DNA of 46,894 bases, from positions 1 through 46,894 of the forward strand of contig JAZRVI010000044.1 in NCBI GenBank assembly GCA_045599035.1, in the 5' to 3' direction. How positions within the stretch are numbered: position 1 is the stretch's first letter; every line of letters begins with the position of its first letter. This document shows positions 39,420 to 46,894 of the stretch, piece by piece. The notes under the pieces are model-generated. The model ran no database searches. It was not told the DNA's origin and saw nothing but the letters and a program-made list of their open reading frames with translations. The position numbers and the translations under genes are program-made. The stretch is from CATZDY01 sp045599035. GTDB lineage: Bacteria > Bacillota > Desulfotomaculia > Desulfotomaculales > Desulfocucumaceae.

Positions 39420-39710
39420 TCAGCTTAAATTTTGGGCTGGAAGCGGTTGAAGAAAAGCTTCCATTTCATGCAGAAACTCCTGACTGTTTTCAGCCGAGAT
39501 GGAATAATAAATCCATTTTCCCGCTTTGCGGCCTTGAACCAGATTGCAGTCACATAAAATTTTCATATGATGGGAAAGGGTGGGCTGAGTAATTTGGAGT
39601 TGAAGCAGCAGCTCACAGGCACAGCGTTCTCCCTGGGTCAGCATGGCCAAAATTCTCAGCCGGTTTTCATCTCCCAGGGCTTTGCAAATTTGAACTAAAT
39701 CAAGCTTCAT
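39420..39710 (-). CDS. ArsR-family metalloid-responsive repressor
   Basis: 96 residues from ATG 39710, just after the stop of the preceding gene; the frame is open 96 bp further upstream but that part overlaps the other gene. Winged helix: KALGDENRLRILAML, recognition helix TQPTLSHHMKIL, wing GRKAGKWIYYSIS. The helix-3 motif ERCACELL corresponds to ELCVCDL of ArsR, the As(III)/Sb(III) site, and an extra CxC occurs in ILCDCNLV. It should repress the three-gene operon and release on metalloid binding. Confidence 0.9.
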   Translation of the reverse strand: MKLDLVQICKALGDENRLRILAMLTQGERCACELLLQLQITQPTLSHHMKILCDCNLVQGRKAGKWIYYSISAENSQEFLHEMEAFLQPLPAQNLS

Positions 39711-39723
39711 ATTGCTTTTCGGA

Positions 39724-40041
39724 TTAGGCTTCAAAGACAATTTCCACTCCTCCTGCTTCCTGCCAAAGGGATTTGGCAATATATCCGGCTTCCATTCGAC
39801 AAACATTCAGAATGGCACAGGGAACCAGACAATTGCTGCTGCATTGGGCAGCCTGAGCCTGATTGATAACATAGTTTTCTTTTATGTCCAGAATCTCCTT
39901 GATCGGAACCTCCAGCTTTGCCAGATTTTGTACTTTGGAACAGGGCGAATCCACGGTAACTACAATCTTTTTGCCTTCCCGATGCCCTTCGATGTGATGG
40001 ACAAAACCGCATAAATTGGAATTAACAGTAGCTTTACTCAA
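39724..40041 (-). CDS. small cysteine-containing protein of the metalloid operon
   Basis: 105 residues, no signal peptide. Cysteines lie in NLCGFVH and DSPCSKV and are concentrated in QCSSNCLVPCAILNVCR. The overall plan (NSxxCGF start, SPCSKVQNLAKLE middle, CLVPCAIL end) resembles a small conserved protein of anaerobes that I believe is catalogued as DUF6951. Function unknown; a thiol-based metalloid or metal carrier is an inference from the cysteines and from being first in an ArsR/ArsP operon. It starts at TTG 40041 with GGAGG at the right distance. Confidence 0.75.
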   Translation of the reverse strand: MSKATVNSNLCGFVHHIEGHREGKKIVVTVDSPCSKVQNLAKLEVPIKEILDIKENYVINQAQAAQCSSNCLVPCAILNVCRMEAGYIAKSLWQEAGGVEIVFEA

Positions 40042-40070
40042 GAAAAAGACCTCCTTATTATTTTTAATTT

Positions 40071-40110
40071 ATTATAAGCTATATATAGATATATGTCAAT
40101 ATTTAAATAT
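40071..40110 (-). promoter_or_regulatory. promoter and probable ArsR operator
   Basis: On the minus strand TTGACA (40094-40099) and TATAAT (40071-40076) are 17 bp apart, a perfect promoter. The spacer contains the inverted repeat ATATAT-AG-ATATAT (40081-40094), and a perfect palindrome ATATTTAAATAT (40099-40110) abuts the -35. These are the likely repressor sites. Confidence 0.8.
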
Positions 40111-40132
40111 GTTCAGGCCGATTGGCTTTTTC

Positions 40133-40161
40133 TTGTAATTCAGGGCGGGTTCGGCTATAAT
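40133..40161 (+). promoter_or_regulatory. promoter of the gene at 40194
   Basis: TTGTAA at 40133-40138, 17 bp, TATAAT at 40156-40161. It is divergent from the metalloid operon, only 35 bp away. Confidence 0.7.
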
Positions 40162-40193
40162 GAAGCCAACAGCCAAACAGGGGAGGGAGTAAT

Positions 40194-41096
40194 TTGAAGC
40201 AGGTGGTTAGTGTTAGTTTGGGTTCTTCCAAACGGGATCATCAGGTTGAAGTCAGTCTGCTGGGGCAGCAAATTCAGATTAGCCGTCGGGGTACTGATGG
40301 CGATTTTGACCGGGCAATTACTTTGTTAAAGGAATTGGATGGCCAGGTGGAGGCCATTGGCCTGGGCGGAATTGATCTTTATTTGTTTGCCGGAAAACGC
40401 AAATACGCTATTCGAGATGGCCAAAGGCTGGTGCGGGCTGTCCAAAAAACTCCGATTGTGGATGGCAGTGGTCTTAAGAACACCCTGGAGCGGCAAACCG
40501 TAGCTTTTTTGCAAAAGCGGCAGATGATTCAGCCCAGTACTCCAGTTTTGATGGTTTCTGCTGTGGATCGTTTTGGTATGGCTCAGGCTTTTAATGCGGC
40601 TCAATGCCAAATGGTTTTTGGAGATTTGTTGTTTTCAACTCCCTTTTTATTCCCAATTTGCAATTTAAAAAGCCTGGAACGATTGGCTCGGCTGGTTCTG
40701 CCAATTATGGTACGCCTGCCCTTTAAAATGTTATATCCTACCGGCTCAAAACAGGAGCAGCAGGATTTGAAGAAAATTGCCAAATTAAGCAGGTATTATC
40801 GGGAAGCTAAAGTAATTGCCGGAGATTTTCATTTTATCCGCAAATTTTTGCCTGAGGGTTTGGAAGGTCAAATGGTCGTTACCAACACTACCACCAAGGC
40901 AGATCAGCAATTTTTGCAGAGCTGCGGGGTGGGAACTTTGGTTACTACTACTCCGGTTTTGGAAGGCCGCTCCTTTGGTACCAATGTTATGGAAGCTTTG
41001 CTTTTGGCCTTGTCCGGCCGCCGGGAAATGCAGGAAAAGGATTATCTGGCTTTATTGGAACAATTAAATTTTGAACCAACCGTGACTATTTTGTAA
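40194..41096 (+). CDS. conserved protein annotated in relatives as 'quinate 5-dehydrogenase'
   Basis: 300 residues, soluble. It starts at TTG 40194 behind GGGGAGGGAG. It opens with KQVVSVSLGSSKRDHQVEV and contains GLGGIDLYLFAGKRKYAIRD, a Rossmann-like middle and YREAKVIAGDFHFIRKFLP, then VVTNTTTK and LVTTTPVLEGRSFGTNVMEA. I recall this family from Clostridia genomes under the name quinate 5-dehydrogenase, but no standard shikimate/quinate dehydrogenase motif is obvious, so the true role is open. It lies 23 bp before the DUF5665-type gene; the pair probably forms one transcript. Confidence 0.6.
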   Translation: MKQVVSVSLGSSKRDHQVEVSLLGQQIQISRRGTDGDFDRAITLLKELDGQVEAIGLGGIDLYLFAGKRKYAIRDGQRLVRAVQKTPIVDGSGLKNTLERQTVAFLQKRQMIQPSTPVLMVSAVDRFGMAQAFNAAQCQMVFGDLLFSTPFLFPICNLKSLERLARLVLPIMVRLPFKMLYPTGSKQEQQDLKKIAKLSRYYREAKVIAGDFHFIRKFLPEGLEGQMVVTNTTTKADQQFLQSCGVGTLVTTTPVLEGRSFGTNVMEALLLALSGRREMQEKDYLALLEQLNFEPTVTIL

Positions 41097-41119
41097 TTTG
41101 CCAATGATGAGGTGAAATT

Positions 41120-41425
41120 ATGGATGAACAGCACAAGAAAACCGATAAACTGTTGGCCAGTCTGGAAAATAAAATAGAAAATTTGGCTCATCAAATGGAA
41201 AAAACCAAGCTGGAAGAGTATGTGGGGCTTTTGGGGCATCCCTGGCGTTTGCTTTGGGTTAATTTTATTTCTGGAGTAGCCAAAGGGGTGGGGATTGTTA
41301 TTGGCTTTGCCATTTTTGGAGCCATTATTATTATGATGCTGCAAAAGCTGGTTCCCTTAAATATTCCGGTTATTGGAGAGTTTATCGCTCAAATTGTGGA
41401 AATAGTGCAAAAGCAGTTGGAATAA
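41120..41425 (+). CDS. DUF5665-type small membrane protein
   Basis: 101 residues: an N-terminal coiled-coil-prone helix (LLASLENKIENLAHQMEK), then a conserved segment LGHPWRLLWVNFISGVAKGVG, one or two membrane helices (about 50-75 and 78-95) and a short tail. This matches the small membrane proteins catalogued as DUF5665. Function unknown. GAGGTG precedes ATG 41120. Confidence 0.75.
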   Translation: MDEQHKKTDKLLASLENKIENLAHQMEKTKLEEYVGLLGHPWRLLWVNFISGVAKGVGIVIGFAIFGAIIIMMLQKLVPLNIPVIGEFIAQIVEIVQKQLE

Positions 41426-41507
41426 TAAGCTTGTTGAAACTTGTATGATATGGTACAATGCTGAATAAAGTCGGTATCGACAAATAAAGTAATAAAGGTG
41501 GGAGAAA

Positions 41508-44500
41508 ATGCAAAAATCTTGTTTAGTCAGGCGGAAGATTGTCAGTTTGGTTTTGGCTTTGCTGCTGGGGTTGAGCGGTTTTTCCGGGCTGGTCATGGCC
41601 GAGGATTTGACCGAAGAATTGGGCGAAGAAGAAAATTTGACCGAAGCAGCCCTTGAGCCGGAAGCAGATTTATCTGTGGCAGAAGCTTTAGATGAGGAGG
41701 AGTCTCCAGCTCTGGAGGAAGATTTGGAGGACTTAACCGAAGAAATAGAGGTTAAATCGGCAACATCGGTGACAGCAGAACCCTTGACCGAGCCGGTTGT
41801 AAGAAAAACCAGTCTGATTGAGGCGGATTGGGCCGGAGCCTTTAATTTGACTCCGGATAATAACAATTTGACTTCTGTTGCCCTGCCGGTTTCGGCGGCA
41901 GGCTTGGTGGAAAGCTGGAAATGCAAGGTCAGTGCAGCCTCGATGATGGGAAGCTATGCTGGACAGGTTGTCATTGTAGATGGCTATCTTTACACTACTG
42001 GAACTGATGGTTTGCTGAAGATTGACCAGAAGACCGGAGACATTGAGGAAACTGTTTCCGGTGTTGGCAGCCGGGGGCATTGGTATTATGACTATCTGGC
42101 TTATGGAGAAGGAACAATCTTTGTAGCTACTCAGACTGATATTTCTGCTTATGATTTAGAAAATGGTTTAGCTAAAATTTGGTCAGCTACTCTGGAAAAT
42201 GGTTATTATCATCCCCTGGTTTATCATAAGGGCTTGCTTTATTGTAACGGCAATGTGCTAAAGGCAGAGGATGGGACAATTGTTTATACCCTGGATGGTA
42301 AGTTTAACTGGTCAGCGGGAGCTTTTGTTACTTTGAGTGATGGCCAGATGGAAGCCTATTATATTTCTGATTTGAATTACTTGTATGCGGTCAATGCTCA
42401 AACCGGAACTCCTTTGGATCAGTGGAACTTTGATCAAGGAACCTATGATGGATATGCGTCTGCCAGTCCGGTAGCTTATTCCAGTGCCAACAACCGCCTT
42501 TATTGGGGCAACAGTAACAAAGGGGAATTTTATTCGGTGCAAATTGACCAGCAGACCGGCGAGCTGGTGGAGGACAGTAAAATAATTCAGGATCAAGAAG
42601 CCTATAAAACATCTTGTGCTCCGGTAATTTATCAGGATCGGGTTTATTCGGCGGGCAAAGACGGCAAAGTTTATGTTTATGATGCCGAAACTTTGGATTC
42701 TTTGGGGGTTACCTCCAATGATATTGGCGAAATTCGGAGTACTCCTCTGTTATGTACGGCTTATGAGGAAGAAACTGACAAAGTTTATTTGCTGATGCAG
42801 TCTGCTAATGCTCCTGGTTCCATTTATGTTCTGGAAGAAGATTATAATGATTCGGTTGATCCGACTTTGCAGTTTATGGCTAAACCTTCTGTTTCCACCA
42901 ATTTGGCTTATGCTTTTGAGCAGTTGGCCTTTGACTTGGAGGGGTCTTTATATTGCTACAATGAAGCTGGTTATTTCTTTAAATTTGCGGTTTCGGCTGC
43001 CCGTTTGAATAGCTTGGAGGTTAAAGAGGCTTTAAATGATCTGAACTTTAGCTCGGCTGTTACTGAATATCAGGTTGTTATGTTCCAAAGTTCCGGTCAG
43101 GCTACAGTTCGTTTCACCCTGCCTTCCGCAAGCTCCTGTGAAGTTAAAGCTGGAGGAGCAGTTCTTAGTCCTGTCGAGGTTGAACAAGCCTGGCAGGTGG
43201 AAATTCCGCTGAATGCCGGCAGCGGATCCGCTCAAATTACAGTAACCGACACTGATCAAAATCAGCGAAGCTATAGTTTAAATTTTGTTCCAGCTTCAAG
43301 CAATGCCCAGCTTGCCGATTTGGTGGTCAGAGGCAAGGGCAATGTTTCGGCGGCGGCTTTGAGTCTGACTCCGGAATTTGCAGCAGATACCTATGCTTAT
43401 ACGGCGGCCAAGGATTCAGATTCGGACAATACTTATGACAGTATTTGGCCTACTCCGGCGGATAAGGGAGCATTGATTAAGGTTAACGCTTTAAGCGGAG
43501 TTAGCAATATTGCAGCTGATTCCTATGAAGGTCAGAGCTTTTATAATGTTTATTTTGCAGACTCAACGGCAGTTGTGGAAATAGAGGTTCTGGCCGAAGA
43601 TGGTCAGACCAGACAAACCTATCAGCTTACCCTGCAAGGCGGCAAAACCGGCGGGGGCGGCAGCTCCGGCGGAGGGCAGGAAAGTATCAAGATAATCTTT
43701 AGCCTGCAAGGTGACACCAAAGGTTATAGCTATGAAGAACATGGCGATTCAGATTATGAAATGTGGATAGAATCTACTGAAATGACCCTGGATCCGTCCG
43801 AAGCGGCCAATGGCAATTCCTTAACGGTTATGGATGCTTTGCTTAAAGCTTTGAAGGAAGCTGGTTTATCCTATGAGGAAAATAATGGCTTTATAACCGC
43901 TATTGATGACCTTGCTGAAAGAGATAACGGCCCCAATAGCGGCTGGATGTATCAGGTTAATGGATCGAATCCGGTTTATGGTTCAGCTGATCAGCGGATT
44001 TACGATGGCGATGAGGTTTTTTGGTACTATGTTCGGGATTATACCAAGGAATCGGAGATGAGCGAGGAAAGCAGCTCCAGTGACAGTAACAGCGATACCT
44101 CGGCCAGCTTTTCAGCTAATGTTCAAAAAGGAGCCGCAACCTATACCATAACCGAAACGGATTTTAATAATTTGCTGGATCAGGCCAAAGAGGAAGAGCA
44201 GCCGGGTTATCTGGAATTTAAGCTGGAAGTTGAAAAGAACCTGCAAAGCATGGTTAAATATTATAGCCTGCAAATTCCGACTGCCCAGCTTCCTCAGATA
44301 TTGGCTAATCAAAACCAGGTTTTAGGTTTAAAATTCAAAGCCGAGGGAGGCTACTTATCCCTTTTGAATAATGCTTTAACTATTTTAAACCAGCAAAAAG
44401 CAGAGGAACGCTATTTGGATTTGCAGATTCAAAAGATGAATTGGCAGGATTTAAGTCCGGAACAGCAAAAAGTGGTAAATGAAAAGTCTTTAATCAATCA

Positions 44501-45314
44501 ATACCGCCTGTTCCTGGGCAAAACGGAAATTTCTTTGTTGTCCGGAGGAACTCTGGAAATGGGTATTCCCTATACCTTGCCGACAGGTAAAAATCTTTCC
44601 AGTTGTTATTTATACCGATTGGACGGAAAGGTTCTCAGCAATCAGCTTATTCGAGGCTATGATCCGATTAATAAAATGCTTTATTTCCAAACCAATCAAT
44701 TAGGAACATATGTTTTATCGGAACAGCCTTTGCTGAAGGAAACCCTTCCTGCCGCCAATCCGACAACAGAATTAAGTCAGCCGACTGAAGAAACTTTTAA
44801 CAGCAGCTTCCGGGATATTGCGGATAGTCCTTATCGGGATGCGATTATTCAAATGGAACAGGCCGGGTTATTTAAAGGAGATGGGCAGGGTAACTTCTAT
44901 CCTGATCAGATTTTGACCCAGGCTATGCTGGTTACTGTTTTGGCCAATTATGCTGGTATTAACGCTCAGGCCGATAGTGAAGCTTATTATACCGCTCCTT
45001 TAAATTGGGCGTTGGATAATGGCTTGCTTCAGGAAGGTGTTTTGCCGGAAGATGAAGTTAATCGGGAAGGTCTGGCCGTTACCCTGTATAATTATGTGGA
45101 ATACAGTCAGCAGGTCTTGCAGTTGCTTCGAGATGGGGTAATCTATAATGATGTTTTATCCGTCAATCCCGAAAACCGGGAAAAAGTCAAAACTATTCTG
45201 GAAGCGGAACTGATGGATTTGGACAGTCAGAATAACTTTGATCCGCTGACCGAAGTTGACCGGGCTTTTTATGCCGGAGTTATGCAAAAATTTTTGGCTA
45301 ATTTAGCCAAATAA
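41508..45314 (+). CDS. large cell-surface protein: beta-propeller, cadherin-like, DUF4430 and S-layer homology domains
   Basis: 1268 residues. In order: signal peptide (1-31, ending LVMA); an acidic low-complexity stretch (32-90, many EE/DL); a PQQ-like beta-propeller (about 135-450, blades such as YLYAVNAQTGTPLDQW, KVYVYDAETLDSLG); two cadherin-like beta-sandwiches (about 500-595 and 600-710); a Gly/Ser linker (715-725); a DUF4430/transcobalamin-like domain (726-848, NSGWMYQVNGSNPVYG); a Ser/Asp linker; an unassigned region (870-1080); and SLH repeats (about 1098-1268, GLFKGDGQGNFYPDQILT). It should be exported and held by SLH on the wall. DUF4430 domains occur in corrinoid- or ligand-binding surface proteins, so binding is a possible role. 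GGGAG precedes ATG 41508. Confidence 0.85.
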   Translation: MQKSCLVRRKIVSLVLALLLGLSGFSGLVMAEDLTEELGEEENLTEAALEPEADLSVAEALDEEESPALEEDLEDLTEEIEVKSATSVTAEPLTEPVVRKTSLIEADWAGAFNLTPDNNNLTSVALPVSAAGLVESWKCKVSAASMMGSYAGQVVIVDGYLYTTGTDGLLKIDQKTGDIEETVSGVGSRGHWYYDYLAYGEGTIFVATQTDISAYDLENGLAKIWSATLENGYYHPLVYHKGLLYCNGNVLKAEDGTIVYTLDGKFNWSAGAFVTLSDGQMEAYYISDLNYLYAVNAQTGTPLDQWNFDQGTYDGYASASPVAYSSANNRLYWGNSNKGEFYSVQIDQQTGELVEDSKIIQDQEAYKTSCAPVIYQDRVYSAGKDGKVYVYDAETLDSLGVTSNDIGEIRSTPLLCTAYEEETDKVYLLMQSANAPGSIYVLEEDYNDSVDPTLQFMAKPSVSTNLAYAFEQLAFDLEGSLYCYNEAGYFFKFAVSAARLNSLEVKEALNDLNFSSAVTEYQVVMFQSSGQATVRFTLPSASSCEVKAGGAVLSPVEVEQAWQVEIPLNAGSGSAQITVTDTDQNQRSYSLNFVPASSNAQLADLVVRGKGNVSAAALSLTPEFAADTYAYTAAKDSDSDNTYDSIWPTPADKGALIKVNALSGVSNIAADSYEGQSFYNVYFADSTAVVEIEVLAEDGQTRQTYQLTLQGGKTGGGGSSGGGQESIKIIFSLQGDTKGYSYEEHGDSDYEMWIESTEMTLDPSEAANGNSLTVMDALLKALKEAGLSYEENNGFITAIDDLAERDNGPNSGWMYQVNGSNPVYGSADQRIYDGDEVFWYYVRDYTKESEMSEESSSSDSNSDTSASFSANVQKGAATYTITETDFNNLLDQAKEEEQPGYLEFKLEVEKNLQSMVKYYSLQIPTAQLPQILANQNQVLGLKFKAEGGYLSLLNNALTILNQQKAEERYLDLQIQKMNWQDLSPEQQKVVNEKSLINQYRLFLGKTEISLLSGGTLEMGIPYTLPTGKNLSSCYLYRLDGKVLSNQLIRGYDPINKMLYFQTNQLGTYVLSEQPLLKETLPAANPTTELSQPTEETFNSSFRDIADSPYRDAIIQMEQAGLFKGDGQGNFYPDQILTQAMLVTVLANYAGINAQADSEAYYTAPLNWALDNGLLQEGVLPEDEVNREGLAVTLYNYVEYSQQVLQLLRDGVIYNDVLSVNPENREKVKTILEAELMDLDSQNNFDPLTEVDRAFYAGVMQKFLANLAK

Positions 45315-45323
45315 GCAATAAAT

Positions 45324-45377
45324 AAACACCTTTAGTTTGAGGAATAGACAAACCTTGGACTGAAGGTGTTTTTTTAA
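45324..45377 (+). terminator. terminator of the large surface protein gene
   Basis: AAACACCTTTAGT (45324-45336) pairs with ACTGAAGGTGTTT (45359-45371; one mismatch), followed by further T. It begins 10 bp after the stop codon. Confidence 0.85.
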
Positions 45378-45427
45378 TGTTGGTGCGAGGAAACTCGGCT
45401 TTTTAAAGCCGAGATGAACGCACCTAC

Positions 45428-45456
45428 TTGAACAAGGCATCAAAATATGATACACT
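45428..45456 (+). promoter_or_regulatory. promoter of the right-edge IS element
   Basis: TTGAAC at 45428-45433, 17 bp, TACACT at 45451-45456, just inside the left end and ahead of the tnpA remnant. Confidence 0.55.
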
Positions 45457-45462
45457 TATTAC

Positions 45463-45741
45463 ATGAATGGACATAATTCTAAGTATACACATGGCAGAAC
45501 TTGCGTACATAAGCTCAATTACCATATCATATCCATATCATATGGGGTACAAAGTACCGTAATAAATGAATGACATTTGAACTCGAAGATGAAATCAAGC
45601 AAATTTTACATAACATTTCTTCTGAGAAGGGACAAGTTCTTTCAGGCTCTTTCGCAAGCACCCTGAACTCAGACGCTTTTAAGTGAAGCTGCTGCAAAAT
45701 ATACTTACGAGCAAAGAAAAAAGGAGCTTAAACATGGTTAA
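45463..45741 (+). pseudogene. tnpA: IS200-type transposase TnpA, frameshifted and internally deleted
   Basis: Starts MNGHNSKYTHGRTCVHKLNYH, continues in a shifted frame (HIIWGTKYRNK, then ELEDEIKQILHNISSEKG) and resumes with the TnpA C-terminus SEAAAKYTYEQRKKELKHG, ending at a TAA at 45739-45741 inside the tnpB start. The middle of the protein with the HUH catalytic motif is missing. The C-terminal piece overlaps the tnpB ribosome site as in intact elements. Confidence 0.85.
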
Positions 45742-46867
45742 ACACAGAGGCTGCCGTTACCGGATATATCCAAATATAGCTCAAAGCGAGCTTATCATTA
45801 AAACAATAGGACATTCTCGTTTTGTATATAACCGTATGTTAGATGAAAGCAAAACCGCTTATGAGCAGGGCGGGCGATTTACAAGCAGAAATGCCTTTAA
45901 TTATCGCCTTACATCGCTCAAAGATGAATACCCATGGCTTCGGGAAGTCGATGCTACAGCCCTTACTTCCGCAAATGATGCTCTTGCCGCAGCGTTTAAT
46001 CGCTTCTTTAAGAAGCAAAACGCCTTTCCGAACTTCCATAAAAAGAAATCTTTCGGTTCCTATATTTCAAAGTGCGTAAACGGCAATATTTGCATTAAAG
46101 GAAAGCATATCAAGCTTCCGAAAATCGGCAAGGTAAAAGCTGTAATCCACCGAGAACCATCTGCTGATTGGAAAATAAAGTCCGCTGCTGTTTCACAGAA
46201 TAGTGACGGCAAATTTTATGTTTCCCTGCTCTTTGAGTATGATGAAGCTATTGCTGCAGTACCCGTATCCGATAATATTATCGGCCTGGACTATGCTTCT
46301 GACGGCTTATATGTCGATGATAAAGGCAATATCGGTTCTAATCACAAATATTATCGTGAAGCACATGATAAGCTTGCTAAAGAGCAACGCAAGCTGTCAC
46401 GCAAAGCAGGCTCTAAAAAGAATGAGCCTAAATCCTCGAATTGGCATAAACAGCTTAAAAAGGTCAACAGACTTCACGCTCATATTAAGAATCAGAGGCG
46501 GGACAACCTTCACAAGATATCTGCTGAGATAGCCAATCAGTATGATGTTGTTTGTGTTGAAAGCCTGAATATGCGTTCTATGTCCAATAAAGGTTTTGGT
46601 AACGGCAAAGCTACTCTTGATAACGGATACGGTATGTTTCTCAATTTCCTTGAATACAAGTTGCAGGACAGAGGAAAGTATTTCGTTAAAGTTGATAAAT
46701 GGTTTCCGTCCAGCCAAATATGTCATCAATGCGGAACTATCCACAAGAAGATGAAAGACTTATCCATTCGTACAATGAAGTGTGATTGCGGACTAACAAT
46801 CAGCAGAGATCAAAATGCAGCAATCAATATCAAAAACGAAGGTCTGCGTATACTGAAATCTGCGTAA
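45734..46867 (+). CDS. tnpB: TnpB, RNA-guided endonuclease of the right-edge IS element
   Basis: 377 residues, complete, from ATG 45734 with AAGGAG at 45720-45725; the frame is open to 45683 but that part belongs to the tnpA end. RuvC residues: Asp in IIGLDYASDG (about 194), Glu in VVCVESLNMRS (about 277), Asp in ISRDQNAAINI (about 360). Zinc ribbon CHQCG and CDCG. N-terminal HTH-like region RFVYNRMLDESK. It belongs to a different branch from the TnpB at 20159 but matches the fragment in the deleted element at 13682. Confidence 0.93.
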   Translation: MVKHRGCRYRIYPNIAQSELIIKTIGHSRFVYNRMLDESKTAYEQGGRFTSRNAFNYRLTSLKDEYPWLREVDATALTSANDALAAAFNRFFKKQNAFPNFHKKKSFGSYISKCVNGNICIKGKHIKLPKIGKVKAVIHREPSADWKIKSAAVSQNSDGKFYVSLLFEYDEAIAAVPVSDNIIGLDYASDGLYVDDKGNIGSNHKYYREAHDKLAKEQRKLSRKAGSKKNEPKSSNWHKQLKKVNRLHAHIKNQRRDNLHKISAEIANQYDVVCVESLNMRSMSNKGFGNGKATLDNGYGMFLNFLEYKLQDRGKYFVKVDKWFPSSQICHQCGTIHKKMKDLSIRTMKCDCGLTISRDQNAAINIKNEGLRILKSA

Positions 46868-46894
46868 ATCTTCAAATAAATGGTAGGCTGGGAA

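Larger units (their letters stand above)
45382..46894 (+). mobile_element. IS200/IS605-family element with tnpA remnant and intact tnpB, cut by the window edge
   Basis: The left end is a nested hairpin: GGTGCG (45382-45387) and CGCACC (45419-45424) enclosing CTCGGCTTT/AAAGCCGAG (45394-45402 / 45405-45413). A promoter follows, then a decayed tnpA and an intact tnpB in the same direction, an IS608-like order and thus a different subtype from the element at 19801. The right end and any omegaRNA lie beyond 46894. Confidence 0.85.

Overview
The window reads as chromosomal DNA of an anaerobic, menaquinone-forming Gram-positive, probably a Clostridia member near the Peptococcaceae. This is inferred from the B. 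subtilis-like pyr operon with PyrR attenuators, the NAD-linked dihydroorotate dehydrogenase PyrK/PyrD, a complete men cluster, iron-sulphur NuoE/NuoF-type genes, S-layer homology proteins without outer-membrane genes, strong AGGAGG ribosome sites, TTG starts, and family types typical of that group (the 'quinate 5-dehydrogenase' family, DUF5665). No rRNA or tRNA gene was seen.

Layout. 1-4550: 5-formyl-THF cyclo-ligase, then a three-gene NAD(P)H-linked iron-sulphur electron-transfer module (NuoE-, NuoF- and a short NuoG/FdhA-N-like subunit), closed by a terminator. 4648-12052: tightly overlapping menaquinone operon menF-D-H-B-E-C-I. 12164-13508: orphan HicB-type antitoxin divergent from an AraC/GyrI-like regulator. 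13541-13900: internally deleted IS200/IS605-type element that still carries an omegaRNA-like right end. 14039-19794: a phosphatase-like membrane protein, and the K+ uptake pair ktrA/ktrB split by an S-layer-type gene and a tnpB fragment. 19801-21439: IS605-type element with wrecked tnpA, intact tnpB and an omegaRNA-like end. 21740-24869: two tandem WG-repeat exported paralogues. 25073-27549: a START-like protein and a type II restriction-modification pair. 27731-36881: pyrimidine operon pyrR-B-C-carA-carB-pyrK-pyrD with a promoter and two PyrR-type attenuators. 36951-37934: BASS-type transporter. 38087-38370: intergenic region with a consensus reverse promoter and two paired hairpins. 38391-40110: ArsR/ArsP-type metalloid module. 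40194-41425: two genes of obscure function. 41508-45314: large S-layer-anchored protein. 45381-end: another IS605-type element with wrecked tnpA and intact tnpB, cut by the window edge.

How it works together. The core is housekeeping: menaquinone for anaerobic electron transport, NADH-linked iron-sulphur electron transfer, UMP synthesis from bicarbonate, and K+ uptake. The accessory part is shaped by IS200/IS605 elements. Four traces are visible, and both elements with intact tnpB have lost the central part of TnpA. The most unusual observation in a core gene is CarA: its GATase nucleophile motif reads GIGLGCQ instead of GICLGHQ, which predicts a carbamoyl-phosphate synthetase that uses free ammonia.
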